A stretch of 64,000 bases of DNA from an uncultured Selenomonadales bacterium (GTDB lineage Bacteria; Bacillota; Negativicutes; Selenomonadales; Selenomonadaceae): the NCBI GenBank assembly GCA_937910665.1, contig CALEPR010000108.1:33240-97239 (forward strand), given 5' to 3'. The notes below the pieces were generated by a model. The model was not told the origin of the DNA. It saw only the letters and a program-made list of their open reading frames with translations, and searched no databases. Each line of letters begins with the position of its first letter. Within the stretch, counting starts at the first letter, position 1. Both the position numbers and the translations under genes were made by a program. Below are positions 23,768 through 32,013 of the stretch, in pieces.

Positions 23768-26700
23768 TCAGGAAATTTTCAACTTCTTCAGTGCGGTCGA
23801 AATAATTTGCAAAATATTTTTTTTGTCTTCGGCTTTGATAAAAATTTTTTTGTCGGCAGGATAATCTTTCAACCTGTCTCGGAAAAGTTTTTTTAAACTT
23901 TCAAATCCTTTCGGAGAAATTTTTTCTGAGCTGTTGAAAATAAATTCCACGCCAAAATTTTTTTCTTGAATTGTTTTTATTTCCAAAATCTTTGCCGCAC
24001 ATTTTATTTTTGCAATGCGTAATAAATTTTTTACAGACTCAGGCGGCTTACCAAATCTGTCTGAAAGTTCATCAAATAAATCATTCACTTCAGTTTCAGT
24101 TTTTAAAGTCGCAAGTCGCTGATAAATTTCTATCTTGTGCATCGAACTTGAAATATAATTTTCATCAATAAACGCCTCAATCGACAAATTTATTACAGGT
24201 TCAGGCAAAATTTTTTCCGGCGTTTTATTTTTCAGTTTATCAATCGCATCATTCAAAAGCTGACAGTACATTTCAAATCCGACGCTTGCAATATGTCCAT
24301 GCTGCTCTGTGCCAAGCAAATTTCCTGCGCCGCGAATTTCTAAATCACGCATCGCAATTTTAAATCCGCTGCCGAGTTTCGCAAATTCTTTCATCGCGTG
24401 AAGTCTTTTTTCCGCATTTTCTGACAAAATTTTTCCTGCGCGGTGAACAAAATATGCAAATGCAGGTTTATGACTTCTGCCGACCCTGCCACGCATTTGA
24501 TAAAGTTGCGCAAGTCCAAAATTATCTGCGTCATAAATTATAATCGTGTTCGCGTTCGGAATGTCCAAGCCGTTCTCAATAATCGTCGTCGAAAGCAAAA
24601 CATTGAACGCGCCTTCAAAAAAATCCATCATAATATTTTCCAACAAAATATCTGACTGCTGACCGTGCGCGACATGAATTTTTGCGTCGGGGACTAAATT
24701 TTGTAATCGCTCTGCCATCAAATCAATAGTTTCAACTCGATTGTAAACAAAATAAACTTGTCCGCCGCGCCGAATTTCTCTTTCAATCGCGTCGGCAATA
24801 ATTGTGTCGTCGTCCTCGATAACGTAAGTTTGAACAGGAAATCTTTCTGCAGGAGGAGTTGTAATTAAACTCATGTCCCGAGCAGTAACCAAAGACAAAT
24901 GCAAAGTTCTGGGAATCGGAGTCGCAGACAAAGTTAAAACGTCCACGCCTGCCGAGAGCGAGCGAATTCTTTCTTTCTGCTTAACGCCAAATCTTTGCTC
25001 TTCATCAATGATTAAAAGTCCCAAGTCTTTGAACTCAATTTTTGAATTTAAAATCGCGTGCGTGCCAATTAAAATATCAACTTGTCCTGCGCGAACTTTT
25101 TGCAAAGTCAATCGCTGTTCTTTCTGACTTCTGAATCTGCAAATGACATCGACAGTCGGCAAAAATCCTGCAAATCTTTCGGAAAAAGTTTGAAAATGTT
25201 GCTGAGCCAAAACTGTCGTCGGAACTAAAACTGCAACTTGTTTTCCATTCATCGCCGCCTTGTAAGCTGCGCGAATTGCAATTTCTGTTTTTCCAAATCC
25301 AACATCGCCGCAAATCAATCTGTCCATCGCTTGCGGACTTTCCATGTCTGCTTTGACTTCTGCAAGTGCTTTGAGTTGGTCGGGCGTTTCTTCGTAGGGA
25401 AATTTTTTTTCAAAATCAATTTGCGTGTCGTCGTCCTCAGCAAATGCAAATCCTTCCGCAGTTTCACGCTTTGCATAAATTTCCAAAAGTTTTTCTGCAA
25501 TGTCCTCGACTGCCGCCTTCGCGCGAGATTTTTTCCGCTCCCAGTCGCCTGTATTGAGTTTTGAAAGTTTCGGAACTGAATCTTCGCCGCCGATATATTT
25601 TTGCAAAAATTGTACCGCGTCTGTCGGCAAATAAAGTTTGTCGCCGCCGCCGTACTGAATTTGCAAATAATCGCGTTTCACACCTTCAATTTCCAAAGTT
25701 TCCACGCCTAAATATTTTCCAATTCCGTTCGTCGCGTGAACAACATAATCGCCGACTTTAATTTCGCTGAAGTGTTTAATTTTTTCGCCGCCAAGTTTTG
25801 AAGTTTTAATTTTCCTCCGCTCCGTTTGACTGCCGAAAATATTTTTTTCTGTAATGACTGCCAAATTTGCCGCAGGAAAAATGAAACCTTCGGATAATGC
25901 GCAATGCGTAATGCGTAATGCAGAATTTGAAAAATTTTTAGTCAGTCTTTGAATTTCAGAAATTTTTTTCTCCGAAGTCGCGAGGATAAAAATTTTTCTG
26001 CCGAGTCCAAGCAAATTTTCAATTTCCGAAACAAAAAAATCTTCTTGCCCTTGAAATGAAGTTACATTAACTGCGTTGATTGCAAAAATTTTTTCAGGTT
26101 CAGCCGCACGAATTTTTTTCAGCATAAGTTGCAGATAAACTAAACTGCCGCCGCGAGAAAATTTTATCAGTTGGTCGAAGGTGAAAATATTTTTTTTGAC
26201 TTCGGGATCTTCTTTAATCAGTGCGTCGAGTGCGTCTTTGATTCGCGCAGGTTCCTCGAAAACAATCGCGCCTTTTTCGCCAAGACAAGTTGTGACAGGT
26301 TCGGAATTTTTATTTTCAGCGGACTGAAGAGACAAAATTATCAGCGACTTGAAAATTTTTTTGGAGCGCAAAGTTTCTGCGTCAAGTTCGCGAATTGATT
26401 CAACAATGTCATCAAAAAATTCTATGCGGAATGGATTTTCTGAATTGATTGGAAAAATATCGACAATTCCTCCGCGCACAGAAAATTTTCCCGGCGCATC
26501 AATGTCGTCCGCACGTTCATAATCGAAGGCGACTAATTTTTTTATCAAGTCATCAAGTTGCAAATTTTTTCTGACTTCAAGGCGAATATTATTTTTCAAA
26601 AAATCTGTGCGTGAAAAATCTTTCTTGGCAACTGCGGCAGGAGTGGCGAGGACAATTAAATTTTCTCCGCGAAGAAGTCGCATTAAAATTTTTAATCTCT

Positions 26701-27001
26701 GCGCCCTGCGCTCCACGCCGACAGTATCCGCGCGAACTTTTATCAAATCGAGTTCGGCAAGAGTCACAACTTCGACGCTCGGCAAAAGTTCAGTCAAATC
26801 ATTTTGCCAATCAAAAATTTTTTCGCGACTCTCGACGACCAAAATTGTCGGCTTCGGATTTTTTAAAAACATCGCCGCAAACGCCGCAACTTTTTGACTG
26901 CTGCTCAAGCCGTAAATTAAAAATTCTTTCCTGCGCGAAAAAAAATCTGCCGCTTCTGAAATATTTTCATCTCTCAATAAAGTTTCCAAAATTTTTTGCA
27001 T
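23768..27001 (-). CDS. mfd: transcription-repair coupling factor Mfd
   Basis: Mfd removes stalled RNA polymerase and recruits nucleotide excision repair. The 1077-residue protein has a UvrB-like N-terminal part (1-about 330), an RNA polymerase interaction domain (GDYVVHATNGIGKYLGVETL), RecG-like helicase motifs (CGDVGFGKTEIAIRAAYKA, DEEQRFGVKQKE, LSATPIPRTLH, GRVGRS) and a C-terminal TRCF domain. In the N-terminal part, a short peptide NSALRITHCALSEG is encoded by an ATTACGC/ATGCGTA heptamer array at 25892-25926 and looks inserted. GAAGGAAG precedes the ATG. Confidence 0.97.
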   Translation of the reverse strand: MQKILETLLRDENISEAADFFSRRKEFLIYGLSSSQKVAAFAAMFLKNPKPTILVVESREKIFDWQNDLTELLPSVEVVTLAELDLIKVRADTVGVERRAQRLKILMRLLRGENLIVLATPAAVAKKDFSRTDFLKNNIRLEVRKNLQLDDLIKKLVAFDYERADDIDAPGKFSVRGGIVDIFPINSENPFRIEFFDDIVESIRELDAETLRSKKIFKSLIILSLQSAENKNSEPVTTCLGEKGAIVFEEPARIKDALDALIKEDPEVKKNIFTFDQLIKFSRGGSLVYLQLMLKKIRAAEPEKIFAINAVNVTSFQGQEDFFVSEIENLLGLGRKIFILATSEKKISEIQRLTKNFSNSALRITHCALSEGFIFPAANLAVITEKNIFGSQTERRKIKTSKLGGEKIKHFSEIKVGDYVVHATNGIGKYLGVETLEIEGVKRDYLQIQYGGGDKLYLPTDAVQFLQKYIGGEDSVPKLSKLNTGDWERKKSRAKAAVEDIAEKLLEIYAKRETAEGFAFAEDDDTQIDFEKKFPYEETPDQLKALAEVKADMESPQAMDRLICGDVGFGKTEIAIRAAYKAAMNGKQVAVLVPTTVLAQQHFQTFSERFAGFLPTVDVICRFRSQKEQRLTLQKVRAGQVDILIGTHAILNSKIEFKDLGLLIIDEEQRFGVKQKERIRSLSAGVDVLTLSATPIPRTLHLSLVTARDMSLITTPPAERFPVQTYVIEDDDTIIADAIEREIRRGGQVYFVYNRVETIDLMAERLQNLVPDAKIHVAHGQQSDILLENIMMDFFEGAFNVLLSTTIIENGLDIPNANTIIIYDADNFGLAQLYQMRGRVGRSHKPAFAYFVHRAGKILSENAEKRLHAMKEFAKLGSGFKIAMRDLEIRGAGNLLGTEQHGHIASVGFEMYCQLLNDAIDKLKNKTPEKILPEPVINLSIEAFIDENYISSSMHKIEIYQRLATLKTETEVNDLFDELSDRFGKPPESVKNLLRIAKIKCAAKILEIKTIQEKNFGVEFIFNSSEKISPKGFESLKKLFRDRLKDYPADKKIFIKAEDKKNILQIISTALKKLKIS
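25892..25926. repeat. heptamer array inside mfd
   Basis: GATAATGCGCAATGCGTAATGCGTAATGCAG read on the plus strand (here in two parts: GATAATGCGCAATGCG and TAATGCGTAATGCAG) has a seven-base period. It is translated in frame on the minus strand and sits in a loop region of Mfd. Confidence 0.7.
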
Positions 27002-27076
27002 AAAAATTTTTTCTTCCTTCCATTAAAACTGGAAACTCATTATACAATCTTTGTCAGAAAAATGTTATAATGTCGG

Positions 27077-27144
27077 AAAAATTTTTGGAGGCGGTTTGTA
27101 GGATTGTCAAACATATGTTACAAAAATTTTTGGAGGCGGTCTTG
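27077..27144 (+). repeat. direct repeat of a ribosome-site block
   Basis: AAAAATTTTTGGAGGCGGT occurs at 27077 and again about 45 bases later (27123). The first copy leads into TTG TAG and the second into GTG AAA GTA. It is a duplicated 5' end of the broken heptosyltransferase. Confidence 0.75.
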
Positions 27145-27700
27145 TGAAAGTAAAAATTTTTTTGTAAAACATTACAAAGAATATATCAACAATGTTGGGA
27201 AATTTTTTAAAACGCTGGGACTCAATTTTGATGCGATTACCGATTTTCAAATGCCCTATCAAACTTATCGTGATATCGTTGTCAATCAACATAAGCCGTA
27301 CAATGAAAATTTAGCGGAACTTCACGAAGGAAAACTTTACGGCGACATTCCAATAATCGACAGAGCAAATATGCTTTATTACGCAGATTTTTTTATCGGA
27401 CTTGGCAGCGGACTTTCTTGGCTGGCAAATGCAGTCGGTTGCCCTGTTATAATGATCGCAGGATTTTCCATAGACTTCCATGAATTTTTTACTCCCTACC
27501 GAGTTGCAAACAGATTTGTCTGTAACGGCTGTTACAATGATATTCGCGCAACTTTTCTGAACAATAAAACTTGTCAACAATATTCAGGAACCGATCGCGA
27601 ACTTGAATGTCAGAAAAAAATTTCTCCGCACCAAGTTATTCAAGCGATAGATAATTTAATCGCCGATAAAAATTTAAAAACTTTCGCGAAATCGAAATGA
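27104..27700 (+). pseudogene. 5'-truncated autotransporter-type O-heptosyltransferase
   Basis: The open frame covers only the C-terminal half of a GT9-like heptosyltransferase. Recognisable parts are YADFFIGLGSGLSWLANAVG, CPVIMIAGFS, EFFTPYRVANRFVCNGCYND, GTDRELECQKKISPHQVI, which match the family that heptosylates strand-loop-strand autotransporters. The likely original start, GTG 27144 after GGAGGCGGT, gives MKVKIFL and then TAA in another frame. The first codons of a normal gene are thus joined out of frame to its second half by an internal deletion. A complete acceptor autotransporter is not in view. Confidence 0.72.
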
Positions 27701-27704
27701 AAAA

Positions 27705-27740
27705 ACCTGCCACGAAAAAAATTGTGGCAGGTCTATTTTT
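27705..27740. terminator. bidirectional terminator between heptosyltransferase remnant and vanW
   Basis: A perfect nine-base stem ACCTGCCAC/GTGGCAGGT (27705-27713, 27724-27732) has A residues before it and T residues after it, so it can act on both converging transcripts. Confidence 0.85.
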
Positions 27741-27755
27741 TTTATTTTCAAAAAT

Positions 27756-29018
27756 TCATGAATTTGAATTGGTGTGATAATTGTCGGTATGCAAAAATTC
27801 ATCTTTGACAACTGCGCCGTCTTTCCTGTAAACGCGATAGACAGAAGTTCCGTAAGCAGAACCGGAACTTTCGATAGAAATATTTGCTCCGTCCAGATCG
27901 GCGCGAGTTCCCAAAACATAAATTGTCAAAGTCGAACCCGACGCATAAGTTTTCAGAAAGACAGGATGTTTCAGATCGTTTCTGAATTTTAAATCCAACA
28001 AATCATCAGCGACAGTTGCATCGCGTCCGGCAGCAACGTAGGAAGATTTAAAATAGTGAGGCGATCTTTCTGTCGGAGTAAGTCCTGCTAAAAGTCCTGC
28101 GTTGTAAAGCGTCGAACTTACCTGACAAACTCCACCGCCGACTCCGACATCTGCGCGACCGTCCACAATAACCCCGGCATTTTGATAACCCGCCGCATAA
28201 GTTCTGTGACCTACAGTGTCATTGAAAGAAAATTCCCAGCTGGGCTTAATCATTTTGTCGAAAAGTGAACTCGCCGCCAAAGCAATATTATCTCCGCGAC
28301 TTCCCGGCGAATAATTTGTGCTGTATGAACCGAGAACAGCATCGACATTTTCAACATCCTCCGTCGTGACATAAGGCAAAATATCTTCAGGTTCAAGATT
28401 TATTGCATCAGGCGAAAGAGTTAAATTATTCAGCGGATTTTTCAGCGACTCGGCAATTTTTTCTGTATCAAGTTTTTTGCCGATAACTCCCGCAATAGGT
28501 TCAATCATTCCGCTGCCGTAATAATTGACGCGTGCATTGACAGGCTGACGATTTATCTGCGTCGCAATATCATCAAGTTTTTGTTTCAGCAAATCTTCGT
28601 CGTAAGCCGCCGCTAAATTTACTGAGCGACCTTTCATAGCTGCGCTGATCTGCTCGCTCATATCTTTTAAAATTCCGTGACCTCGTCCGAAACTTTCAGC
28701 ATCGTCGACTGCCTGATTTACATTCGCCGACCAATTTATTTCGGAAGGTTGAACTTCAAAAGTCTGTCCTTCATATTGAAAAGTCAGCGGATGAATTTTT
28801 TTCGCGCCTTCGCCTTCAAAAAATTTTTTTGCGCTCGACTCATTCAATCCTGCAATCGATTGACCTTCAAATGTAACGCCGGAAATAATTTTGTCGCTCG
28901 ACGCGATACTTGACGAAACAGCTGCGCCGGTCACTCCGATAACCGACACCGTTCCCAGAGCGATTGCCGAAAGACCTTTAGCCGAAAATAAATTTTTTAG
29001 ACTCAACATCTCTTGCAT
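27756..29018 (-). CDS. VanW-family exported protein with peptidoglycan-binding-like domain
   Basis: The role is unproven; the family is linked to the cell wall. An N-terminal hydrophobic segment (about 20-40) acts as anchor or signal. A PG_binding_4-type region (about 60-220) precedes the VanW core: GSYSTNYSPGSRGDNIALAA, FSFNDTVGHRTYAAGY, VGVGGGVCQVSSTLYNAGLL and ERSPHYF. ATG 29018 follows AGAGGAG; a start 13 codons earlier has no ribosome site. Length is 420 residues. It is convergent with the heptosyltransferase remnant. Confidence 0.9.
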   Translation of the reverse strand: MQEMLSLKNLFSAKGLSAIALGTVSVIGVTGAAVSSSIASSDKIISGVTFEGQSIAGLNESSAKKFFEGEGAKKIHPLTFQYEGQTFEVQPSEINWSANVNQAVDDAESFGRGHGILKDMSEQISAAMKGRSVNLAAAYDEDLLKQKLDDIATQINRQPVNARVNYYGSGMIEPIAGVIGKKLDTEKIAESLKNPLNNLTLSPDAINLEPEDILPYVTTEDVENVDAVLGSYSTNYSPGSRGDNIALAASSLFDKMIKPSWEFSFNDTVGHRTYAAGYQNAGVIVDGRADVGVGGGVCQVSSTLYNAGLLAGLTPTERSPHYFKSSYVAAGRDATVADDLLDLKFRNDLKHPVFLKTYASGSTLTIYVLGTRADLDGANISIESSGSAYGTSVYRVYRKDGAVVKDEFLHTDNYHTNSNS

Positions 29019-29511
29019 AAAAATCTCCTCTTGAAATAAATCCAGAAATACAAACAAAAAAATAAATTAGAATAAATTCACGGTTGTATACGCCAAATTT
29101 TTTTAATTTCCTCTTTTTCAGGAAAATTACATTTTGATTTGAAATTCTGGATCAGATAAATTTGTAAACATTGACAAGGCAGGTATTTATTTTCATTCTT
29201 TCATTTTACCATATTTTGCCAAATTGATTTCCGTGTGGTTTTTTACTTTTTCTTGATTTTTAGTATCGACTGTGTTATATTACTTTCGTTATTTTTTAGG
29301 CGTACTGCGTTGTGTGGTTGGAATGATTCCCAGATATTTTTTGTTTTCGGGGGGAAATTTTTTCTTTAGCGTCAGTGACTTTGTTTTAAAATGGATTTCG
29401 ACTACACAGGGAATTACAGAGTTAATTTCTTTTGTGCGGTTTGTCATATGGAAATCTTTTAAGGTTTTCGGTGGTAGTTTTTTTATTTTATTTTGATAGG
29501 GGGTAGAGGTT
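29019..29511. other. intergenic region and long rpsT leader
   Basis: This 493-base gap separates divergent vanW and rpsT. It holds a promoter at 29253-29281 and then about 220 bases of T/G-rich transcribed leader before rpsT. Short open frames on both strands within it (for example 29272-29496) have no ribosome site or recognisable sequence. I see no tRNA and no repeat element. Confidence 0.5.
29253..29281 (+). promoter_or_regulatory. rpsT promoter
   Basis: TTGATT (29253-29258), 17-base spacer, TATATT (29276-29281). It would give an unusually long leader of about 220 bases. Confidence 0.6.
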
Positions 29512-29778
29512 TTGCCTAACATTAAATCTTCGGTTAAATCAATTAAGCGTGATCAAAAGAGACATCTCCGCAATTTGGCAGAGAAAGAACGCATTAAAAG
29601 AGCGCGCAAGAATTTATTGGAAGCGATAGAAAAGAAAGATGTCGAAGAAGCCAAAAAACTTCTTTCGCTCGCGCATAAGGCTTTGGATCAGGCGGCGGCA
29701 AATAATACCATTCACAAAAATGCTGCGGCGCGCAAAAAGTCCAAACTTGCCTTGAAGGTAAATGCGATGACAGCGTAA
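29512..29778 (+). CDS. rpsT: 30S ribosomal protein S20
   Basis: S20 is a small basic protein binding 16S rRNA early in 30S assembly. The 88-residue product begins MPNIKSSVKSIKRDQKRHLR and ends with the usual NTIHKNAAARKKSKLALKVN helix. The start is TTG after AGGGGGTAGAGG; TTG (or another weak start) on rpsT is a known feature in E. coli, where it supports autoregulation. The long upstream leader may serve the same purpose, but no defined structure was confirmed. Confidence 0.97.
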   Translation: MPNIKSSVKSIKRDQKRHLRNLAEKERIKRARKNLLEAIEKKDVEEAKKLLSLAHKALDQAAANNTIHKNAAARKKSKLALKVNAMTA

Positions 29779-29886
29779 ATTTTTTATTCGTGGGTGTGGG
29801 TACTGCAAATGTGCCTGCACTTTTTTGATCAATTTATTCTTGAAGTAAGTTTTAAAAATTTTTTTCGGAAAATAGAGGCGAAATAT

Positions 29887-30513
29887 TTGACGCTCAAAAA
29901 AAATAATCCTTCAGATCAAAAAGGATTTGTCTTAGCAGAATTTGTAATTGCTTTGCCGCTTTTAATTTTGTTGCTTTTCGCACTTGGACAGATGACTTTC
30001 AAAATTTTTTCGATCGCAAAAGTTCAAGCTGCGGATTATGTTCTGGAAATTGAAGCGCAAGAAATTTTGGAAAGAATTTCGGCGGATGCGAAGTCTGCTC
30101 ACTCGGTTGAAATCAAACAGGCGATCGGCGGCAAAGATATTCAGGAAATTTTTTTCAACTATCACGTTGTTGGAAACGGACTGACTCCAAAAAAAGATTT
30201 TTTTCAAAACCCCGGCGTTGATGAATCTGAAATTTTGGATTTGATTTACACTCACAGATTTACGGCAGGTTCCACTTCCAAAGGCGGGCCATACATTTAT
30301 GCCGAGCGAATTAAAAATGGAGCGAAAACCAATCCTATCAGCGGCGGAAATTTTTTTGGCGACACGACGGTTACAAGATTAAATTTTTCACAGCCGAAAG
30401 AAAATATTTTGCATATTGAAATTGAAATGCAAAGTACAGTTACGTCGAAAAAATTTAAAGCCGGCACCTCAGTTTTTATGTCGGCGTGCGAGAAAGTTGA
30501 GATCCATTTATGA
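29887..30513 (+). CDS. prepilin-like (pseudopilin) protein
   Basis: The N-terminus QKGFVLAEFVIALPLLILLL is a prepilin-type signal: Gly-Phe cleavage site, Glu at mature position 5, then a hydrophobic helix. The rest (about 40-208) is soluble and not recognisable. TTG 29887 follows AGAGGCG and gives a short leader MTLKKNNPSDQKG. An in-frame GTG at 29794 would give an unlikely 50-residue leader. The next gene overlaps by four bases. The pair may serve a type IV pilus or competence pseudopilus whose motor genes lie elsewhere. Confidence 0.65.
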   Translation: MTLKKNNPSDQKGFVLAEFVIALPLLILLLFALGQMTFKIFSIAKVQAADYVLEIEAQEILERISADAKSAHSVEIKQAIGGKDIQEIFFNYHVVGNGLTPKKDFFQNPGVDESEILDLIYTHRFTAGSTSKGGPYIYAERIKNGAKTNPISGGNFFGDTTVTRLNFSQPKENILHIEIEMQSTVTSKKFKAGTSVFMSACEKVEIHL

Positions 30514-31022
30514 AAGATCAGCGCGGTTTTTTCACGGTCATTGGACTTTGTTTTTTATTGGCTGTTTCTATTTGCGTGAAAAATATTCAGGAGTCACAAA
30601 AAATTTATTCTTTCAGTGCGGCAGATTTTCAAGCCGAGCAAGAATTGCAAAATGTTGCGGACTCGGCTTTGATTGAGGCGGCGGAAAAAATTAAACTTGA
30701 TCCGAATCTCCTTCCGAAATTGACAAATTATCTCGGTAACAGAGCGAGTTGCCAATATCAAATTTCTGTAAATCAGCCGAAAGAATCTCCTCGACTTGGA
30801 AAAATTTCTGTCAGGGTTTACGGCGAGCGTGGAAATATTCACAGCGAACTTGGCAAGGAAAGCGACGCGATGATTTCTCTGAAGAACAGGGACGGAATAA
30901 TTTTATTGAGCGTGGCGAGTTCTCCATCCAGAATTTACGACAGAAAAATTTATCGGCGCAGTTTGGCTTTTGTCGAAGATGATTCGCCGGAAAAAATTTA
31001 TTTCTTGAATACTTTAAAATAA
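30510..31022 (+). CDS. second prepilin-like protein (PilX-like N-terminus)
   Basis: The product has 170 residues. MKDQRGFFTVIGLCFLLAVS resembles the RGF-hydrophobic head of minor pilins such as PilX, without the Glu at position 5. After the helix comes a helical segment (AEQELQNVADSALIEAAEKI) typical of PilX-type proteins, then an undefined C-terminal domain. The start overlaps the previous stop (ATGA), so the two are translationally coupled and probably assemble together. No prepilin peptidase or ATPase gene is near. Confidence 0.65.
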   Translation: MKDQRGFFTVIGLCFLLAVSICVKNIQESQKIYSFSAADFQAEQELQNVADSALIEAAEKIKLDPNLLPKLTNYLGNRASCQYQISVNQPKESPRLGKISVRVYGERGNIHSELGKESDAMISLKNRDGIILLSVASSPSRIYDRKIYRRSLAFVEDDSPEKIYFLNTLK

Positions 31023-31041
31023 AGAAATAATTTTGTATAAT
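31013..31041 (+). promoter_or_regulatory. promoter of the cysteine hydrolase gene
   Basis: TTTAAA (31013-31018), 17-base spacer, TATAAT (31036-31041), 47 bases before the ATG. Confidence 0.5.
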
Positions 31042-31087
31042 CACGGCTTGAGTGATCAAAAAATTTTTTTTTAGGAAGTGAATTAAA

Positions 31088-31609
31088 ATGGCAAAGGCTT
31101 TGGTCGTTGTCGATATGCAAAATGATTTTGTCGACGGCGCACTCGGCACGAAAGAAGCGCAGGGAATGTTGCCGCGCTTGGTAGAGAAATTGAAAAATTT
31201 AGATTCGGACACAGAAATTTTTTTCACGCAGGACACTCACGGCGAAAATTATCTTGAGACGCAGGAAGGGAAAAATTTGCCGGTTGTCCACTGTGTCAAA
31301 AAAACTCAGGGCTGGGAAATTGTTCCCGAACTTCAAGAATTTACAAAAAAGGCTAAGGCGGTCATCGAGAAAAAAACTTTCGGCTCGACGAGGTTGCCAA
31401 CTTTGCTCAAGCCCTACGAAGAAGTTGAATTTGTCGGACTTTGCACGGATATTTGCGTGATTTCCAATGCACTTTTGTTGAAGGCGTTTTATCCCGAGCA
31501 AAAAATTTCTGTCGATGCATCTTGTTGCGCGGGCGTTACTCCTGAAAGTCACTTGAATGCGCTCGCCGCCATGAAAATGTGTCAATGTTCTATCAAGGGA
31601 GAAAAATAA
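31088..31609 (+). CDS. isochorismatase-family cysteine hydrolase (nicotinamidase-like)
   Basis: The triad of the family is visible: Asp in VVVDMQNDFVDGALG, Lys in VIEKKTFGST and Cys in GLCTDICVISNALLLK. QDTHGENYLETQEGKNLPV is the metal/substrate loop and resembles nicotinamidase (PncA), so deamidation of nicotinamide is the best guess. Length is 173. A GGAAGTG site precedes the ATG. The NMN/nicotinamide riboside transporter homologue at 56 kb would suit the same NAD salvage. The membrane protein gene follows three bases after the stop. Confidence 0.85.
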   Translation: MAKALVVVDMQNDFVDGALGTKEAQGMLPRLVEKLKNLDSDTEIFFTQDTHGENYLETQEGKNLPVVHCVKKTQGWEIVPELQEFTKKAKAVIEKKTFGSTRLPTLLKPYEEVEFVGLCTDICVISNALLLKAFYPEQKISVDASCCAGVTPESHLNALAAMKMCQCSIKGEK

Positions 31610-31612
31610 TTT

Positions 31613-31948
31613 ATGGCAAGACAGTACAAAAAAATTTTAAAAAAAATTCATCCCAAGAAAAAAAAATGGCAGGAAGATAAGCCGAAAGAAAATTTTGGCA
31701 AAGATTATTTGTTGATCGCCGTGATAGCGATTACATTTTTATTCATGATTGCAGGCTGGGCAAATTTCACAATCATAAATAAAATTTTGTATGTCTGTTT
31801 GGCAGTCGCACTTTCGACAACTTACGCTCGCCGACATTATGACTTTACCGAACAGCAAGATTATTGGATCGTTCGAGTCAGCTACGTGGCGATGGGAATT
31901 GCGACGGCAGCTTTCTTAGTGAATATTTATCAAAATTTTATAGCTTGA
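31613..31948 (+). CDS. small membrane protein of unknown function
   Basis: The 111-residue product has a very basic N-terminal tail (MARQYKKILKKIHPKKKKW), then three hydrophobic helices (about 32-50, 55-70, 88-108) separated by short loops, one with TYARRHYDFTEQQDYW. I do not recognise the family. GGGAG lies before the start and the gene is almost contiguous with the hydrolase, so they are likely co-transcribed. fliK begins 65 bases later. Confidence 0.65.
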   Translation: MARQYKKILKKIHPKKKKWQEDKPKENFGKDYLLIAVIAITFLFMIAGWANFTIINKILYVCLAVALSTTYARRHYDFTEQQDYWIVRVSYVAMGIATAAFLVNIYQNFIA

Positions 31949-32013
31949 CGTGAAAAAAATTTAATCGCCTTGCGGAAAATAACGATACTTTTTCCGAAGA
32001 GGTGAAACTAATC

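Noticed and set aside
29272..29496. Hydrophobic 74-codon frame upstream of rpsT
   Set aside because: It starts inside the predicted rpsT promoter, has no ribosome site and shows no family pattern. It is better explained as leader sequence.
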